Part shown: one piece after another, positions 34,487-44,109 of the stretch
Layout: every line of letters starts with the position of its first letter
How positions within the stretch are numbered: position 1 is the stretch's first letter
Source of the DNA: Fimenecus sp964457415
GTDB taxonomy: Bacteria; Bacillota; Clostridia; Oscillospirales; Acutalibacteraceae
Reading direction: 5' to 3'
Length of the DNA: 64,000 nt
NCBI GenBank assembly: GCA_964457415.1
Contig: CAYWFB010000001.1
Span: 1-64,000 of the forward strand
Made by a program: the position numbers and the translations under genes
Notes under the pieces: generated by a model
Databases searched by the model: none
Seen by the model: only the letters and a program-made list of their open reading frames with translations
Told to the model about the DNA's origin: nothing

Positions 34487-36991
34487 TTATTTTAATACTG
34501 ATACATTCGCTTCAGGGAGATAGTAGCATACAATGGGTCCTTCTTCATAGACCACATAAACATATCTGCCGTTGTCGCCTGAAGTCATAAACTGTGAAAC
34601 TGATTTTTCGGCAATTGCCTCTGCTTTTGCGGTGTCAGTAACACTTGTCAAGGGGTGACCTGCGTCTTTATATACTCGTTTAAGAATATCAATATCAATA
34701 TTTGATATTTGTTCATTGTTGATAAATGAGCTTGTAGCTTCAAATGTGTACCAAATCAATTCACCGCTTGTAAAGGTTACATCTTTAATTGTATCGTAAA
34801 TCCAATAATGATAACCGCTTCTCTCGTCATAGGTATCTTCATTTGCCTTATAGAATTTCTGCAAGGCTTCACCGATTTCAAGAGGACTATCTGTATAAAG
34901 CACCTCTTTAACCGTTAATTGAGGGTCATTTGCTACATAGCCGTTATCTTTAAGGAATGCCAAGGTTTCGGTCATATCGACATAAACGGGGATACCGTCA
35001 TATACAAGTGCATATTCACTCGTGATTTCCATAACACTATTGGGAGTGAGTTTAGTATCATCCTGCATACATTCGGCACCCATAAAATCGCTACCGCCCA
35101 TTGCCAAGATACCGAGGGGCTTTTCTTTTCTTTCAAAAAGCTGTTCATAAGTCATTTTTGTAAGGTCATTGTAAAGAGCCTTGCAAAGTGCTTCTGTATC
35201 TTCTACCCATTCAACCTTAGGAACGTTGGTTGTTTCAGGAACACTTTCTTCACTGTACTGAATTTTTTCCTCTTTAAGCTCATATACACCTGTGTTTGAA
35301 ATGAATGACCATGGTTTTGTTTTAAGATAGCCTGCGGAACTGTTTGTGTCGCCAGCATAATAAATATTACCATATTCATCGTAATATTCGACCATTTCAT
35401 CCGTTTCAACTTCGGGTGGGTCGTTTATGAGATATTCCTTTAAAATCTCATCAAAGAAATCTGAACCATAAACTGCTTTGAGATATTCAACATAAAGTTC
35501 TTCTGACTGAATGTAGAAATGACGGTATTTAAGTTCATTGTTATTATCGCGGAATGCAAAGGTAACACCTGAAAAGCTATCTTCACCATACTGAACTTTT
35601 TCGTCCTTAATCTTATTGAAAAGTCCGATAATTGCTTCTTTTGCATTATCGCTTGTTCCCTCAACAAAATCCTCGTCAGCATCATATGCATAAAGATAGT
35701 GCACATAAGGGTCAAGTGCATAAGCATCAATTGAAACGCTCTTGATTTCTGACTTGTCGGGAGTTTTATTGAATATACCAAAAAATCCTGAAACAACAAC
35801 TGCCAAAAATACTGCGGTAACGCTGACAAGTACACCGTACCATTTAAGAGATTTGAATGTGGTTTTGAGCTTTCTTGTCATTATAAGCTGAAGCACAAAA
35901 TATGCAACAAGACCTGCAACCGCAAGGATAATAAAATACGCAAGCGGGCTGATTGTATCGTAACACATTTCGCAAATCAAATATGCCATTAACAAGAATA
36001 CAAATGTTGTATTGATTGCTCTTGAAATTGCAAAGTGACCGAATGAATTTGCGTGTTCTGCCTTGCGAGCTTTGTAAAGAACATAGCCGATAGCGATAAG
36101 CACAACTGAAATTGCGAGCCACACAAGAATGGGGGTGATAAAGCCCCAATCTACCTTTGCGGTATCCGGAATTACATATTTATCGGCATCAACACCGCCG
36201 CGGTCTAAAAGTCCGAGAAGCGTTAAGGCACTTCTGGTTTCCTCATAACCGTACATATTTATCACGGTTTCTGTACTTGCAGAGCTCATCATATGATAAG
36301 GGCTGACAAGTCCGAGCCACCAAAAAATTGAAGAAACATTTACATATCCCTTAAGGAAGTTTCTGAGAATACTTTCGCCTGCTGTAACTGCAAGAATAGG
36401 GATAAATGATGCGGAAAGTGCAGTAAGAGCAACCTCAAAAACATTGCCGCCAATCATTGTAGCCATTGCGCCGATTGCAAAGCCGGCAAGTCCGCTGACA
36501 AAGAACATTGAAACTGCATATAAGAAGATTTGTGTGGCGTGTGCCGCGTAGTCAAATGTCGTAATATTCACAATGTAAATAATTAACATAGGAATAAGAA
36601 CAGCAACAAAAAGTGATATAATGCCTGCAAGTATTCTGTTAATGAACATTGTTTTTCTGTTCACGCCAAGGCTGAAAAATACATTTACCTGCTTTTTAGA
36701 AAGCATATAATAAAATGATTTTATTGCTGTCATCATTCCGCAGAGCACCATTCCAATAGGGAAAAGTGAAAATAAATCACTACCAAGCGAATTACGAGCC
36801 ACGAACATTGAAACTTCTTCGTGTTCCATTACCACAAGGAATTCTTCGCTTGTCACATAAGAAATAACGGGGAAAGTAAATGCAATAAGCAATACAACCA
36901 ATGCAATTGCGGGGAAAAGAATTGAGCCCAGCAGACTTCGTTTGAAATCGTTAAGATTTACATTATTTTTCAAAGATTTTTGTGACGTCAT
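34487..36991 (-). CDS. ABC transporter permease (ABC-2-like, large)
   Basis: An 834-residue membrane protein. About six membrane segments in the first 330 residues, two more around 345-410, and a large extracytoplasmic C-terminal part rich in Asp, Glu and Tyr. It partners with the ATPase encoded just upstream, with which it overlaps by 29 bases. The system resembles YtrBC-type exporters controlled by a GntR regulator, often induced by cell-wall antibiotics. Substrate unknown. No catalytic motif was seen in the C-terminal part. Confidence 0.82.
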   Translation of the reverse strand: MTSQKSLKNNVNLNDFKRSLLGSILFPAIALVVLLIAFTFPVISYVTSEEFLVVMEHEEVSMFVARNSLGSDLFSLFPIGMVLCGMMTAIKSFYYMLSKKQVNVFFSLGVNRKTMFINRILAGIISLFVAVLIPMLIIYIVNITTFDYAAHATQIFLYAVSMFFVSGLAGFAIGAMATMIGGNVFEVALTALSASFIPILAVTAGESILRNFLKGYVNVSSIFWWLGLVSPYHMMSSASTETVINMYGYEETRSALTLLGLLDRGGVDADKYVIPDTAKVDWGFITPILVWLAISVVLIAIGYVLYKARKAEHANSFGHFAISRAINTTFVFLLMAYLICEMCYDTISPLAYFIILAVAGLVAYFVLQLIMTRKLKTTFKSLKWYGVLVSVTAVFLAVVVSGFFGIFNKTPDKSEIKSVSIDAYALDPYVHYLYAYDADEDFVEGTSDNAKEAIIGLFNKIKDEKVQYGEDSFSGVTFAFRDNNNELKYRHFYIQSEELYVEYLKAVYGSDFFDEILKEYLINDPPEVETDEMVEYYDEYGNIYYAGDTNSSAGYLKTKPWSFISNTGVYELKEEKIQYSEESVPETTNVPKVEWVEDTEALCKALYNDLTKMTYEQLFERKEKPLGILAMGGSDFMGAECMQDDTKLTPNSVMEITSEYALVYDGIPVYVDMTETLAFLKDNGYVANDPQLTVKEVLYTDSPLEIGEALQKFYKANEDTYDERSGYHYWIYDTIKDVTFTSGELIWYTFEATSSFINNEQISNIDIDILKRVYKDAGHPLTSVTDTAKAEAIAEKSVSQFMTSGDNGRYVYVVYEEGPIVCYYLPEANVSVLK

Positions 36992-37865
36992 ACTTCTTAT
37001 CCTCCATTTCGTTTAAGAATACCTCTTCCATTGTGAGCTGATACTCGTCGATTGCGATTGGAAGAAGTGCGTTGAGCTTCTGCTTTTCTTCGGCGGTTGT
37101 TTTATCAAATATAATCATTGCAACCTTGCCGTCGATATCAAGAGATTTATACTTGATTCCTCTGAAATCGAATTCACTGATATCACGGTCAAAAATAAGA
37201 CGGAATTTGCTGTAATTCTTGGAAATATCATAAACCGAGCAATCCATTGTAAGCTTTTTGCCGTTAATAAGTCCTACATTGTCGCAAAGGTCAGAAAGCT
37301 CCGACAAGTTGTGCGATGAGATTATGAGTGAGCACTCGCTCTCTGCCACATACTCGATAAATAATTTCTTTGTAATCTCTTTCTTCTGCGGGTCAAGACC
37401 GTCAAAGGTTTCGTCAAGCAACATAAATCGGGGATGTGACGCCAATGCTAAAATAATCTCGGTCTGTCTTTGCATACCCTTTGAAAATCCACGGATTTTC
37501 TTCTTTTCGTCAAGTCCGAAAACCTCAACAAGATTATTGAGTGTTTTAAAGCTGAAATTGGGGTAATAATCAGCATAAAACCTTGCCATTGACTTGATTG
37601 TAGCATTCATTGGGAAATAAAGGTCATCGGGAATATAGAACATTTCTCTGCGGATGTCAGCGTTATCAAAGGTGGGAATACCGTCCATAAGCACTTCGCC
37701 GCCCTCTGCCTTATAAATGCCTGCTGCAGTTTTTAAAAGTGTGGTTTTACCTGCGCCGTTGTAGCCGATAAGGCCGTATATACTTGAGGGCTCTACTTTG
37801 AAAGAAATGTCCTCAACGGCTGTGAAATCGCCGAATTTTTTAGTAACATTCTTAAATTCAATCAT
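36963..37865 (-). CDS. ABC transporter ATPase, YtrB-like
   Basis: A 300-residue ATPase: Walker A GYNGAGKTTLLK, signature region GFSKGMQRQTEIILALASH, Walker B FMLLDETFDGLDP and the switch histidine in IISSHNLSELSDLCD. The start at 37865 follows GGAGCTG; an upstream ATG lies inside the regulator gene and is not supported. It overlaps both neighbours, so regulator, ATPase and permease are one operon. Confidence 0.93.
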   Translation of the reverse strand: MIEFKNVTKKFGDFTAVEDISFKVEPSSIYGLIGYNGAGKTTLLKTAAGIYKAEGGEVLMDGIPTFDNADIRREMFYIPDDLYFPMNATIKSMARFYADYYPNFSFKTLNNLVEVFGLDEKKKIRGFSKGMQRQTEIILALASHPRFMLLDETFDGLDPQKKEITKKLFIEYVAESECSLIISSHNLSELSDLCDNVGLINGKKLTMDCSVYDISKNYSKFRLIFDRDISEFDFRGIKYKSLDIDGKVAMIIFDKTTAEEKQKLNALLPIAIDEYQLTMEEVFLNEMEDKKYDVTKIFEK

Positions 37866-38238
37866 TATTTTCAGCTCCTTTGAAAATATCATTGACCAGC
37901 TTTAAGACTTGTTCACGGTCAGCACCCATATTTTTGGCATTGACAAGTGAAGCCTTTAATGAATCTAAAGACTGTTCAAGATAAATGTTTTGAGATTTGG
38001 TATCACCGCTAACGAATACGCCTTTTCCTGCAATTGTGTAAATTATGCCCTCGTTTTCTAACTCCGATAATGCGCGCTTTACGGTGTTGATATTAAGGCT
38101 TAATTGTGCAGAAAGCTGTCTTAAAGACGGTAGCCGGTCGTCTTTTTTCAGCACTCCCCTTTGAATATCAAGAACAATTTGTTCTTTAATCTGTTCATAG
38201 ATGGGAGTTCTTGAATGGTAATCAAGAAAAATATTCAC
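37858..38238 (-). CDS. GntR-family (YtrA-type) repressor
   Basis: A 126-residue regulator: winged helix (TPIYEQIKEQIVLDIQRG, LPSLRQLSAQLSLNINTVKR) and a short C-terminal helical dimerisation domain, the YtrA subfamily layout. The start codon is GTG after AGGAGGTG. It precedes its ABC transporter genes, and a perfect palindrome covers the transcription start region, so the operon is probably auto-repressed and derepressed by an antibiotic or envelope signal. Confidence 0.9.
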   Translation of the reverse strand: MNIFLDYHSRTPIYEQIKEQIVLDIQRGVLKKDDRLPSLRQLSAQLSLNINTVKRALSELENEGIIYTIAGKGVFVSGDTKSQNIYLEQSLDSLKASLVNAKNMGADREQVLKLVNDIFKGAENND

Positions 38239-38265
38239 GGTGTTTCACCTCCTGTTCACTGTGCT

Positions 38266-38323
38266 AACTGTGCTATTTCAATTAGCACAGTTTGATAATA
38301 CAGTATATTTTTCCAATTGTCAA
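38266..38323 (-). promoter_or_regulatory. Promoter and YtrA-type operator
   Basis: Minus strand TTGACA (38323-38318), 17 bases, TATTAT (38300-38295). Immediately downstream lies a perfect palindrome AACTGTGCTA/TAGCACAGTT (38266-38292), with an additional half-site CACTGTGCTA nearer the gene. This fits the GntR-type regulator as its own repressor. Confidence 0.75.
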
Positions 38324-38374
38324 TAGGTTTTTTGAGAATTTATTTTTTCTTAAAGAAATCTTAAAAATAAAAAT

Positions 38375-38489
38375 AGCCTTCCACCGCCGAGGGGAAGGTG
38401 CCGAGGAACGAGGCGGAAGGGGGATTTAACCCCTCAGTCATTTTCTGCAAAAATTTCGGCTCCCCCTCAAGAGTGGAGCCGAAATTTTT
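38375..38489. repeat. AGCCTTCCCC-type intergenic repeat, copy 2
   Basis: Begins AGCCTTCCACCGCCGAGGGG and ends with AAAAATTTCGGCTCC/GGAGCCGAAATTTTT. It follows the GH51 stop by five bases and likely terminates that gene. Full-length counterpart of 7472-7588. Confidence 0.75.
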
Positions 38490-38494
38490 GTTTA

Positions 38495-40759
38495 TTATTT
38501 ATCTCCTCTTATTTCTTTGTGGTGTTTAATTCTAACTCCAAGGATTACTGCGCCGGTGCCGAGTACAAATACTACCATTAAAGCAGAAATTGTAACCCAT
38601 ACCCAATCGGGAAGATATGGCGTTGTGGCTTCGGTAAGAGGCAATTTATAAAGCTCTGTTCCGTCATTTTCTCCGTAAGGAATACGGATTACGCTGACAG
38701 AATAACTGCTCGCCTCGTATTTCACCGTACCGTCATTGACTTCAAGCGCCATTTCTTCGGGGGCTACGTGCAGGGGCTCGTTAATTTCATTACAAGCCGC
38801 TTTGAAGTTCTCACTCATATACTGCACAGATGGGTTATTTGCATTTTCAAAGCCCGTAAGATTAATGTCAAATCTATATGCCTTATTGGTACTGTTAACA
38901 AGCTTTACGTAAATAACCTGATTTTCAGTATCCACCGTTGAGCACTGATAAACCCCCTCGGCGGTCATATCAAAATCATTATTGAGATAATTTGTGCCGT
39001 AGTTGTTTGCAAAGAGCATCTGCACATAGTAATCGGGAGTAAGAACAACGTTTTGAGAATCAAACCAGATAAGGTTTACATCCCAGCACTGTGCGTTGAT
39101 TTTGGCAAGGGTTGGTGCGTAAGAAATCATACTCACCACATCTGCGTTGCGTTCAACGCCCGTAAGATAGGCGGCATTTTCAATTGCACCCCAGATGTTG
39201 CTCTTGGTCTGTATTGTGCCCACGCCGTCGGCTTTGGGTGCATATTCGCCCACCATTACCTTTGCGTCGCTACGCTCATATGTGTCATAACGGTCAGTTG
39301 TACGGAAAAGCTCACCGCCCACGGTATAATAATGCTCGTCGGCAATTGTGTCGCGGTAATTGGCATTGATTGCTGACCGGTTTGCGTCAAAATCTTCACC
39401 CGAGCCTGAATGTCCCGCAGAAGAAATAATTGTGATTTCGGGGTATTTTTCTTTTACTGCCTTATAAATGGCATCGAAGTTCCGCCAATAAACCTCGCCC
39501 CAGTTTTCGTTGCCAATTGCGAGATATTTCATATTAAAGGGTGCGGGATAACCGTTTTCCGCACGGCGTGCTCCCCACTCGGTTGAAATATCGCCGTTTG
39601 CGTATTCAATCAAATCAAAAATATCCTGCAGATATTGATTGAACTCATCAGTTTCGGGAGTATAGGCAATGGATTTTACATATTCGTGCCATTCTGCCTC
39701 GGTAATTTCGCCGTTTTTGTATTTCGCGAGAGTATCATTATAGCCTGCTCTGCCCTGACAAATCAGCCCTGCATTGAGTACGGGTATGGGCTCTGCACCA
39801 AGTTCTGCACAAAGAGTGAAATACTCGTGGAAGCCCAATGAATTTGTATTCACATAATATCTGCCGTTTTCATCGTCTGCCCAGAGATTATAGGTCTGTT
39901 TGCGTTCTTCAGGCTTGCCGATTGTGTCTTTCCAGTTATAAAAGGTTTCCATACTGTTACCCTCGGCAAGACAACCGCCGGGGAAACGGATAAATTGAGG
40001 TGAAAGCCCCATCAGCGCATCATAAAGGTCGGTGCGGAGTGTAGTATATTTCCACTCCTCTGTGCCATAACCGTGACTGCTTGTAGGTATAAGTGACACG
40101 AAATCCATATAAAAACTGCCGTTACCTGTAAAAGTGAGCTGAAGCGCACCGTCTGCAGTCACATCGGAATCTACGGTCATAACTATTTTAGTCCAATCTG
40201 AGCAAGAGGAAATGTCGAATTCATAAAAATCCTTATTACCCTTTGCGTTGAGAGTGACTTTTGCGGTTCCCTCAAAATCAACATTTTTGAAATATGCCGA
40301 GAAGTAGTATTCCTCGCCTGCCTTAAAGCCCATATCAGCGGTTTTCGCTTTATTTGAGTTATATTTATATGATTTATAATTGTAAAGCTCTGTAAAACCG
40401 AGATTTTTAATGGTTGCACTTTCTTCCACGGTCACAGAAAGATAATTTGTGTTGTTCTCGTTAAGTCCGTCAGCAGTAAGCACTGCATAATCAGCGGCTT
40501 TAACCTGCCACGCAGCATCGGGCTTGGCATCATATTCAAAGGAATTGTTATTCACAAGATTTGAAACGAGACCGCCGTCACCCGAAAAGCTTATATCCTC
40601 AAGGAAAATGCCGTAAAGATTGTCGCTGATTTCATAAGAAATATTTTCTGCAGAGAGGTTTATTGTTTTTTTCTGCGGGTCTGCCACGGTGCCTGTAAAC
40701 ATAAGCACTGATGCAAAGAGCACCATAATTGCCAATACAAGCGACAAAAATCTTTTCAA
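38495..40759 (-). CDS. Membrane-anchored GH51 alpha-L-arabinofuranosidase
   Basis: A 754-residue protein with an N-terminal signal sequence (residues 1-26), a carbohydrate-binding-like beta domain (about 60-220), a GH51 catalytic barrel and a C-terminal membrane segment (WVWVTISALMVVFVLGTGA) before KHHKE. Catalytic residues are E418 (acid/base, AIGNENWGE) and E505 (nucleophile, MVGEYAPKA). It would release arabinose from plant polymers outside the cell and stay attached to the membrane; most GH51 enzymes are cytoplasmic, so the anchor is uncommon. The start codon is TTG after AAGGTGT. Confidence 0.88.
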   Translation of the reverse strand: MKRFLSLVLAIMVLFASVLMFTGTVADPQKKTINLSAENISYEISDNLYGIFLEDISFSGDGGLVSNLVNNNSFEYDAKPDAAWQVKAADYAVLTADGLNENNTNYLSVTVEESATIKNLGFTELYNYKSYKYNSNKAKTADMGFKAGEEYYFSAYFKNVDFEGTAKVTLNAKGNKDFYEFDISSCSDWTKIVMTVDSDVTADGALQLTFTGNGSFYMDFVSLIPTSSHGYGTEEWKYTTLRTDLYDALMGLSPQFIRFPGGCLAEGNSMETFYNWKDTIGKPEERKQTYNLWADDENGRYYVNTNSLGFHEYFTLCAELGAEPIPVLNAGLICQGRAGYNDTLAKYKNGEITEAEWHEYVKSIAYTPETDEFNQYLQDIFDLIEYANGDISTEWGARRAENGYPAPFNMKYLAIGNENWGEVYWRNFDAIYKAVKEKYPEITIISSAGHSGSGEDFDANRSAINANYRDTIADEHYYTVGGELFRTTDRYDTYERSDAKVMVGEYAPKADGVGTIQTKSNIWGAIENAAYLTGVERNADVVSMISYAPTLAKINAQCWDVNLIWFDSQNVVLTPDYYVQMLFANNYGTNYLNNDFDMTAEGVYQCSTVDTENQVIYVKLVNSTNKAYRFDINLTGFENANNPSVQYMSENFKAACNEINEPLHVAPEEMALEVNDGTVKYEASSYSVSVIRIPYGENDGTELYKLPLTEATTPYLPDWVWVTISALMVVFVLGTGAVILGVRIKHHKEIRGDK

Positions 40760-40954
40760 GCATTACACCTTCTTAAACAAAATTTAATAGTACCTTAAAC
40801 TTTCTTAATATATTTTAACAGTTCACAAGGCTTATGTCGAGTAATTTTTACAAATTTTTTATACAATATATATGATTTTTCACAGTTGTATTTTTTCGCA
40901 ATACAATATATAATTGAATTATCAAATTTTTACAGTTTTTTGAGGGCAAAGCAT

Positions 40955-43900
40955 ATGCAGAAGAAAAAGATTTACACAATTGCAGACGCACATCTTGACA
41001 CAATCTGGAGTTGGGATTTTGAAACTACCGTTGACAAGTATATTTTTAATACTCTCAACGACAATTTCAAGCTTTTTGAAAAGTACCCCGACTACAAATT
41101 CAATTTTGAGGGCTCATACCGTTATGAGCTTATGCACGAATACTACCCTGAAATGTGGGAGAAGATGAAATCTTACATAGCAGAGGGCAGATGGAATGTT
41201 TGCGGTAGTGCATTTGAAAACGGTGACGTAAACGTGCCCTCACCCGAGGCGCTTTTCAGAAACATACTGCTCGGCAACAATTATTTTGAAAAGAATTTCG
41301 GTAAGCGAAGCTGTGATATTTTCTTACCTGACTGCTTCGGCTTTGGCTATGCCCTGCCATCAATTATGCACCACGCAAATTTAAAAGGCTTTACAACACA
41401 AAAGCTTTCTTGGGGCTCGGCATACGGAATTCCCTTTGACCTTGGCAAATGGTACGGCGTTGACGGTAATTTTGTTTACGGCAACACAAACTGCGGTGAT
41501 TACACACGCATTTTCACAAAAATCCGCGAATTAGATTTCATTAAGAAAAAACTCAGTGAAAACGAGCAATATGACTTGGATGTTACCACCTGTTTCCACG
41601 GTACAGGTGACCGTGGTGGTGCACCGAAGGAATTATCAGTAAAAACTCTCACCGCCGAAATGGCTGAAAATGGAGAAAGCGATACAGAAATAGTATCGGC
41701 ATCCGCTGATGAAATATTCCGCGTTCTTGACGATATGCCCGACGAGGCAAAGCAAAAGCTCCCCGTATGGAACAACGAGCTCGTTATGACAAACCACGCG
41801 GTTGGCGGTTACACCTCACGTGCTATCGGTAAGCGCTGGAACAGAAGAAACGAAGAAATCGCAGATATGGCAGAGAGAGCAAGCGTTGCAGCTATGACTT
41901 TAGGCGGATATGAATATCCACAAGAAACGCTTACAAAGGCTTGGAAGAGAGTTATTGCTCACCAGTTCCACGACGATTTGCCCGGAACATCGGTTCAGCG
42001 TGCATATCGCCGTAGCTGGAACGATTATGCAATGTCGCTCAACCAGTTCACCAACGAATATGAGGGCGCAGTTAAAAACATTGCATCACTTATTGACACA
42101 TCTGCTTGCAAGGGAATTCCCGTTGTAATTAACAATCCGATGGAATATGAGAGAACGGGCGTTGTGAAAATCACAATTCCCGCAAAGCTCCGTTACAAGA
42201 ATATGGCGGCATTTGACACCGACGGCAATGAATTGCCCACACAGGTTATTGAAAGCACTGCCACACATTCAGTTCTTCTCGTTTATGTAACAGTTGCACC
42301 GATGGGATATAAGCTTCTTGACATTCAAAGCAAGCGTGCAAGAGTTTCAACTCCCCTCAAGGCATCAATTCACGGACTTGAAAATGAGAAATACAAGGTT
42401 ACCTTTAACAGTAATGGTAATATCCGTTCAATTTTTGATAAGGAATTAAAGAAAGAAATTCTTAAAAAGCCAATTTATACGGGCATTTTTGATTACAACG
42501 GCAGTAAGGATTGGCCTGCTTGGGAATTAAATTATGAAGAGCTCAACCGCGAGCCGCAACACGCGCCAAAGGTTAAATCTATTGAAGTTATTGAAGAGGG
42601 CGTGTGCCGTGTTGCAATGAAGATTGTAAAGGCATACAAGGACAGTACTTTTACCTCAATTGTGGCACTTTCTCGTGGTGGCAAAACTGTTGAGATTTAT
42701 GACGAAACCGAATGGCGAAGCACCTGCTCGGCGGCTAAAGAGATTTTCAGCTTCACCGCCGAAAGCCCCGTTGCAACCTATGATTTAGGTCTTGGTGCAA
42801 TCAAGCGCGGAAATATGACCGAAAAGCTTTTTGAGGTGCCTGCACAGAAATGGGCAGACATCACAGACGAAAGCGGTGAATTTGGTGTATCCGTCATCAG
42901 CGAATGCAAATACGGTTGGGATAAATTTGATAACAACACTCTTCGCCTGACCCTTATGCACACTCCCCTTAAAAATTACCGCGTTGACAGTATGCAGTCA
43001 ATGCTCGAATTGGGTCTTAACCGCTATTCTTATGCGATTTATTCACACGAGGGTGCAATTGGTCACGCAACACAATGCGAGGCAAGAAATTTTGTAATGC
43101 CGATGGCAAGCTTTATCTGTTCAAAGCACGAGGGTGCTGAAATCGGTGAGCTTTCATTTGCAAGACTTTCGGGTAATGCAATTTTACGCGCAATGAAAAA
43201 GGCAGAAAACAGTGACGAAATTGTTATCCGCGTTGGTGAGGACGAGAAAAAAGCACAGAAAAATGTTGAATTCTCACTTTGCACCGAAATTTTAAGTGCC
43301 AGAGAAATTTATGCATCAGAAGAGCATATTGATGATGTTGAAATCAAAAATGGCAAGCTGATTTTCGATTTGAAGCCCTATGAAACCCGTTCATTTGCTC
43401 TTACTGTGAAATCCGCTGACAGAAAAGGAAGCTCTAAAGCAGTTGATTTTGCGGGTAATATTGGCGCATATTCAACAAACGAAGAGCCAAAAGCCTCTCT
43501 GCCCGTGATTAACAAGAGTATTCCCGCAGAAATGCGACCTGATACAGTTTATGTGGGTGGTGTGAAGTTTGAGCTTGGCAACAAGGCAATTCTTTGCGGT
43601 GGACAGACCTTAAATCTCCCCGAAAATACAAAGAAAATCAATCTTCTTGTGGCTTCACTTAACGGGGATAAATATATTACAATCGGCGGAAATTCTGTAA
43701 AGGTCAACGATATTCGCGAATACTACGCAGGCTGGGATTTATACGATTTCGGCGAAGTAGCATTCACAAAAGATGGCAAGTTAGGTTACGAATTCACACA
43801 TTCACACAATGACAACGGTGATGCAAAATGTCAGCAGTTGTTCTTCTGGAATGTTGAGTTAGCCACAGAGGGCGACACGATTACCCTGCCCGTTGACCGC

Positions 43901-44104
43901 GATATTCTTATTCTTGCAATAAGCGCTGACGGTGATGAAAACATCTGTACTCTCGCAACAGAGCTTTATGACAACATAAAGGGCAGATATTTTGATTACA
44001 AAATGAGTGTTCGTGAGAAACTCACATATTTCAACAGCAAGCGCGTGCACAGGCTCAACGACAAGGGCGGCGCATTCAGAGACAGAAATAAGGGAAGGAG
44101 ATAA
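40955..44104 (+). CDS. Glycoside hydrolase family 38 alpha-mannosidase
   Basis: A 1049-residue cytoplasmic enzyme. The N-terminal GH38 domain has H13 and D15 in DAHLDTIWSWD and the nucleophile D126 in FLPDCFGFG; a middle helical region contains AHQFHDDLPGTSVQRAY with metal-binding His/Asp. Large C-terminal beta domains follow. The start at 40955 follows GAGGG; the upstream in-frame ATG lacks a ribosome site. A GPH sugar transporter gene follows by five bases, so it probably degrades imported mannosides. Confidence 0.92.
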   Translation: MQKKKIYTIADAHLDTIWSWDFETTVDKYIFNTLNDNFKLFEKYPDYKFNFEGSYRYELMHEYYPEMWEKMKSYIAEGRWNVCGSAFENGDVNVPSPEALFRNILLGNNYFEKNFGKRSCDIFLPDCFGFGYALPSIMHHANLKGFTTQKLSWGSAYGIPFDLGKWYGVDGNFVYGNTNCGDYTRIFTKIRELDFIKKKLSENEQYDLDVTTCFHGTGDRGGAPKELSVKTLTAEMAENGESDTEIVSASADEIFRVLDDMPDEAKQKLPVWNNELVMTNHAVGGYTSRAIGKRWNRRNEEIADMAERASVAAMTLGGYEYPQETLTKAWKRVIAHQFHDDLPGTSVQRAYRRSWNDYAMSLNQFTNEYEGAVKNIASLIDTSACKGIPVVINNPMEYERTGVVKITIPAKLRYKNMAAFDTDGNELPTQVIESTATHSVLLVYVTVAPMGYKLLDIQSKRARVSTPLKASIHGLENEKYKVTFNSNGNIRSIFDKELKKEILKKPIYTGIFDYNGSKDWPAWELNYEELNREPQHAPKVKSIEVIEEGVCRVAMKIVKAYKDSTFTSIVALSRGGKTVEIYDETEWRSTCSAAKEIFSFTAESPVATYDLGLGAIKRGNMTEKLFEVPAQKWADITDESGEFGVSVISECKYGWDKFDNNTLRLTLMHTPLKNYRVDSMQSMLELGLNRYSYAIYSHEGAIGHATQCEARNFVMPMASFICSKHEGAEIGELSFARLSGNAILRAMKKAENSDEIVIRVGEDEKKAQKNVEFSLCTEILSAREIYASEEHIDDVEIKNGKLIFDLKPYETRSFALTVKSADRKGSSKAVDFAGNIGAYSTNEEPKASLPVINKSIPAEMRPDTVYVGGVKFELGNKAILCGGQTLNLPENTKKINLLVASLNGDKYITIGGNSVKVNDIREYYAGWDLYDFGEVAFTKDGKLGYEFTHSHNDNGDAKCQQLFFWNVELATEGDTITLPVDRDILILAISADGDENICTLATELYDNIKGRYFDYKMSVREKLTYFNSKRVHRLNDKGGAFRDRNKGRR

Positions 44105-44109
44105 CAACA

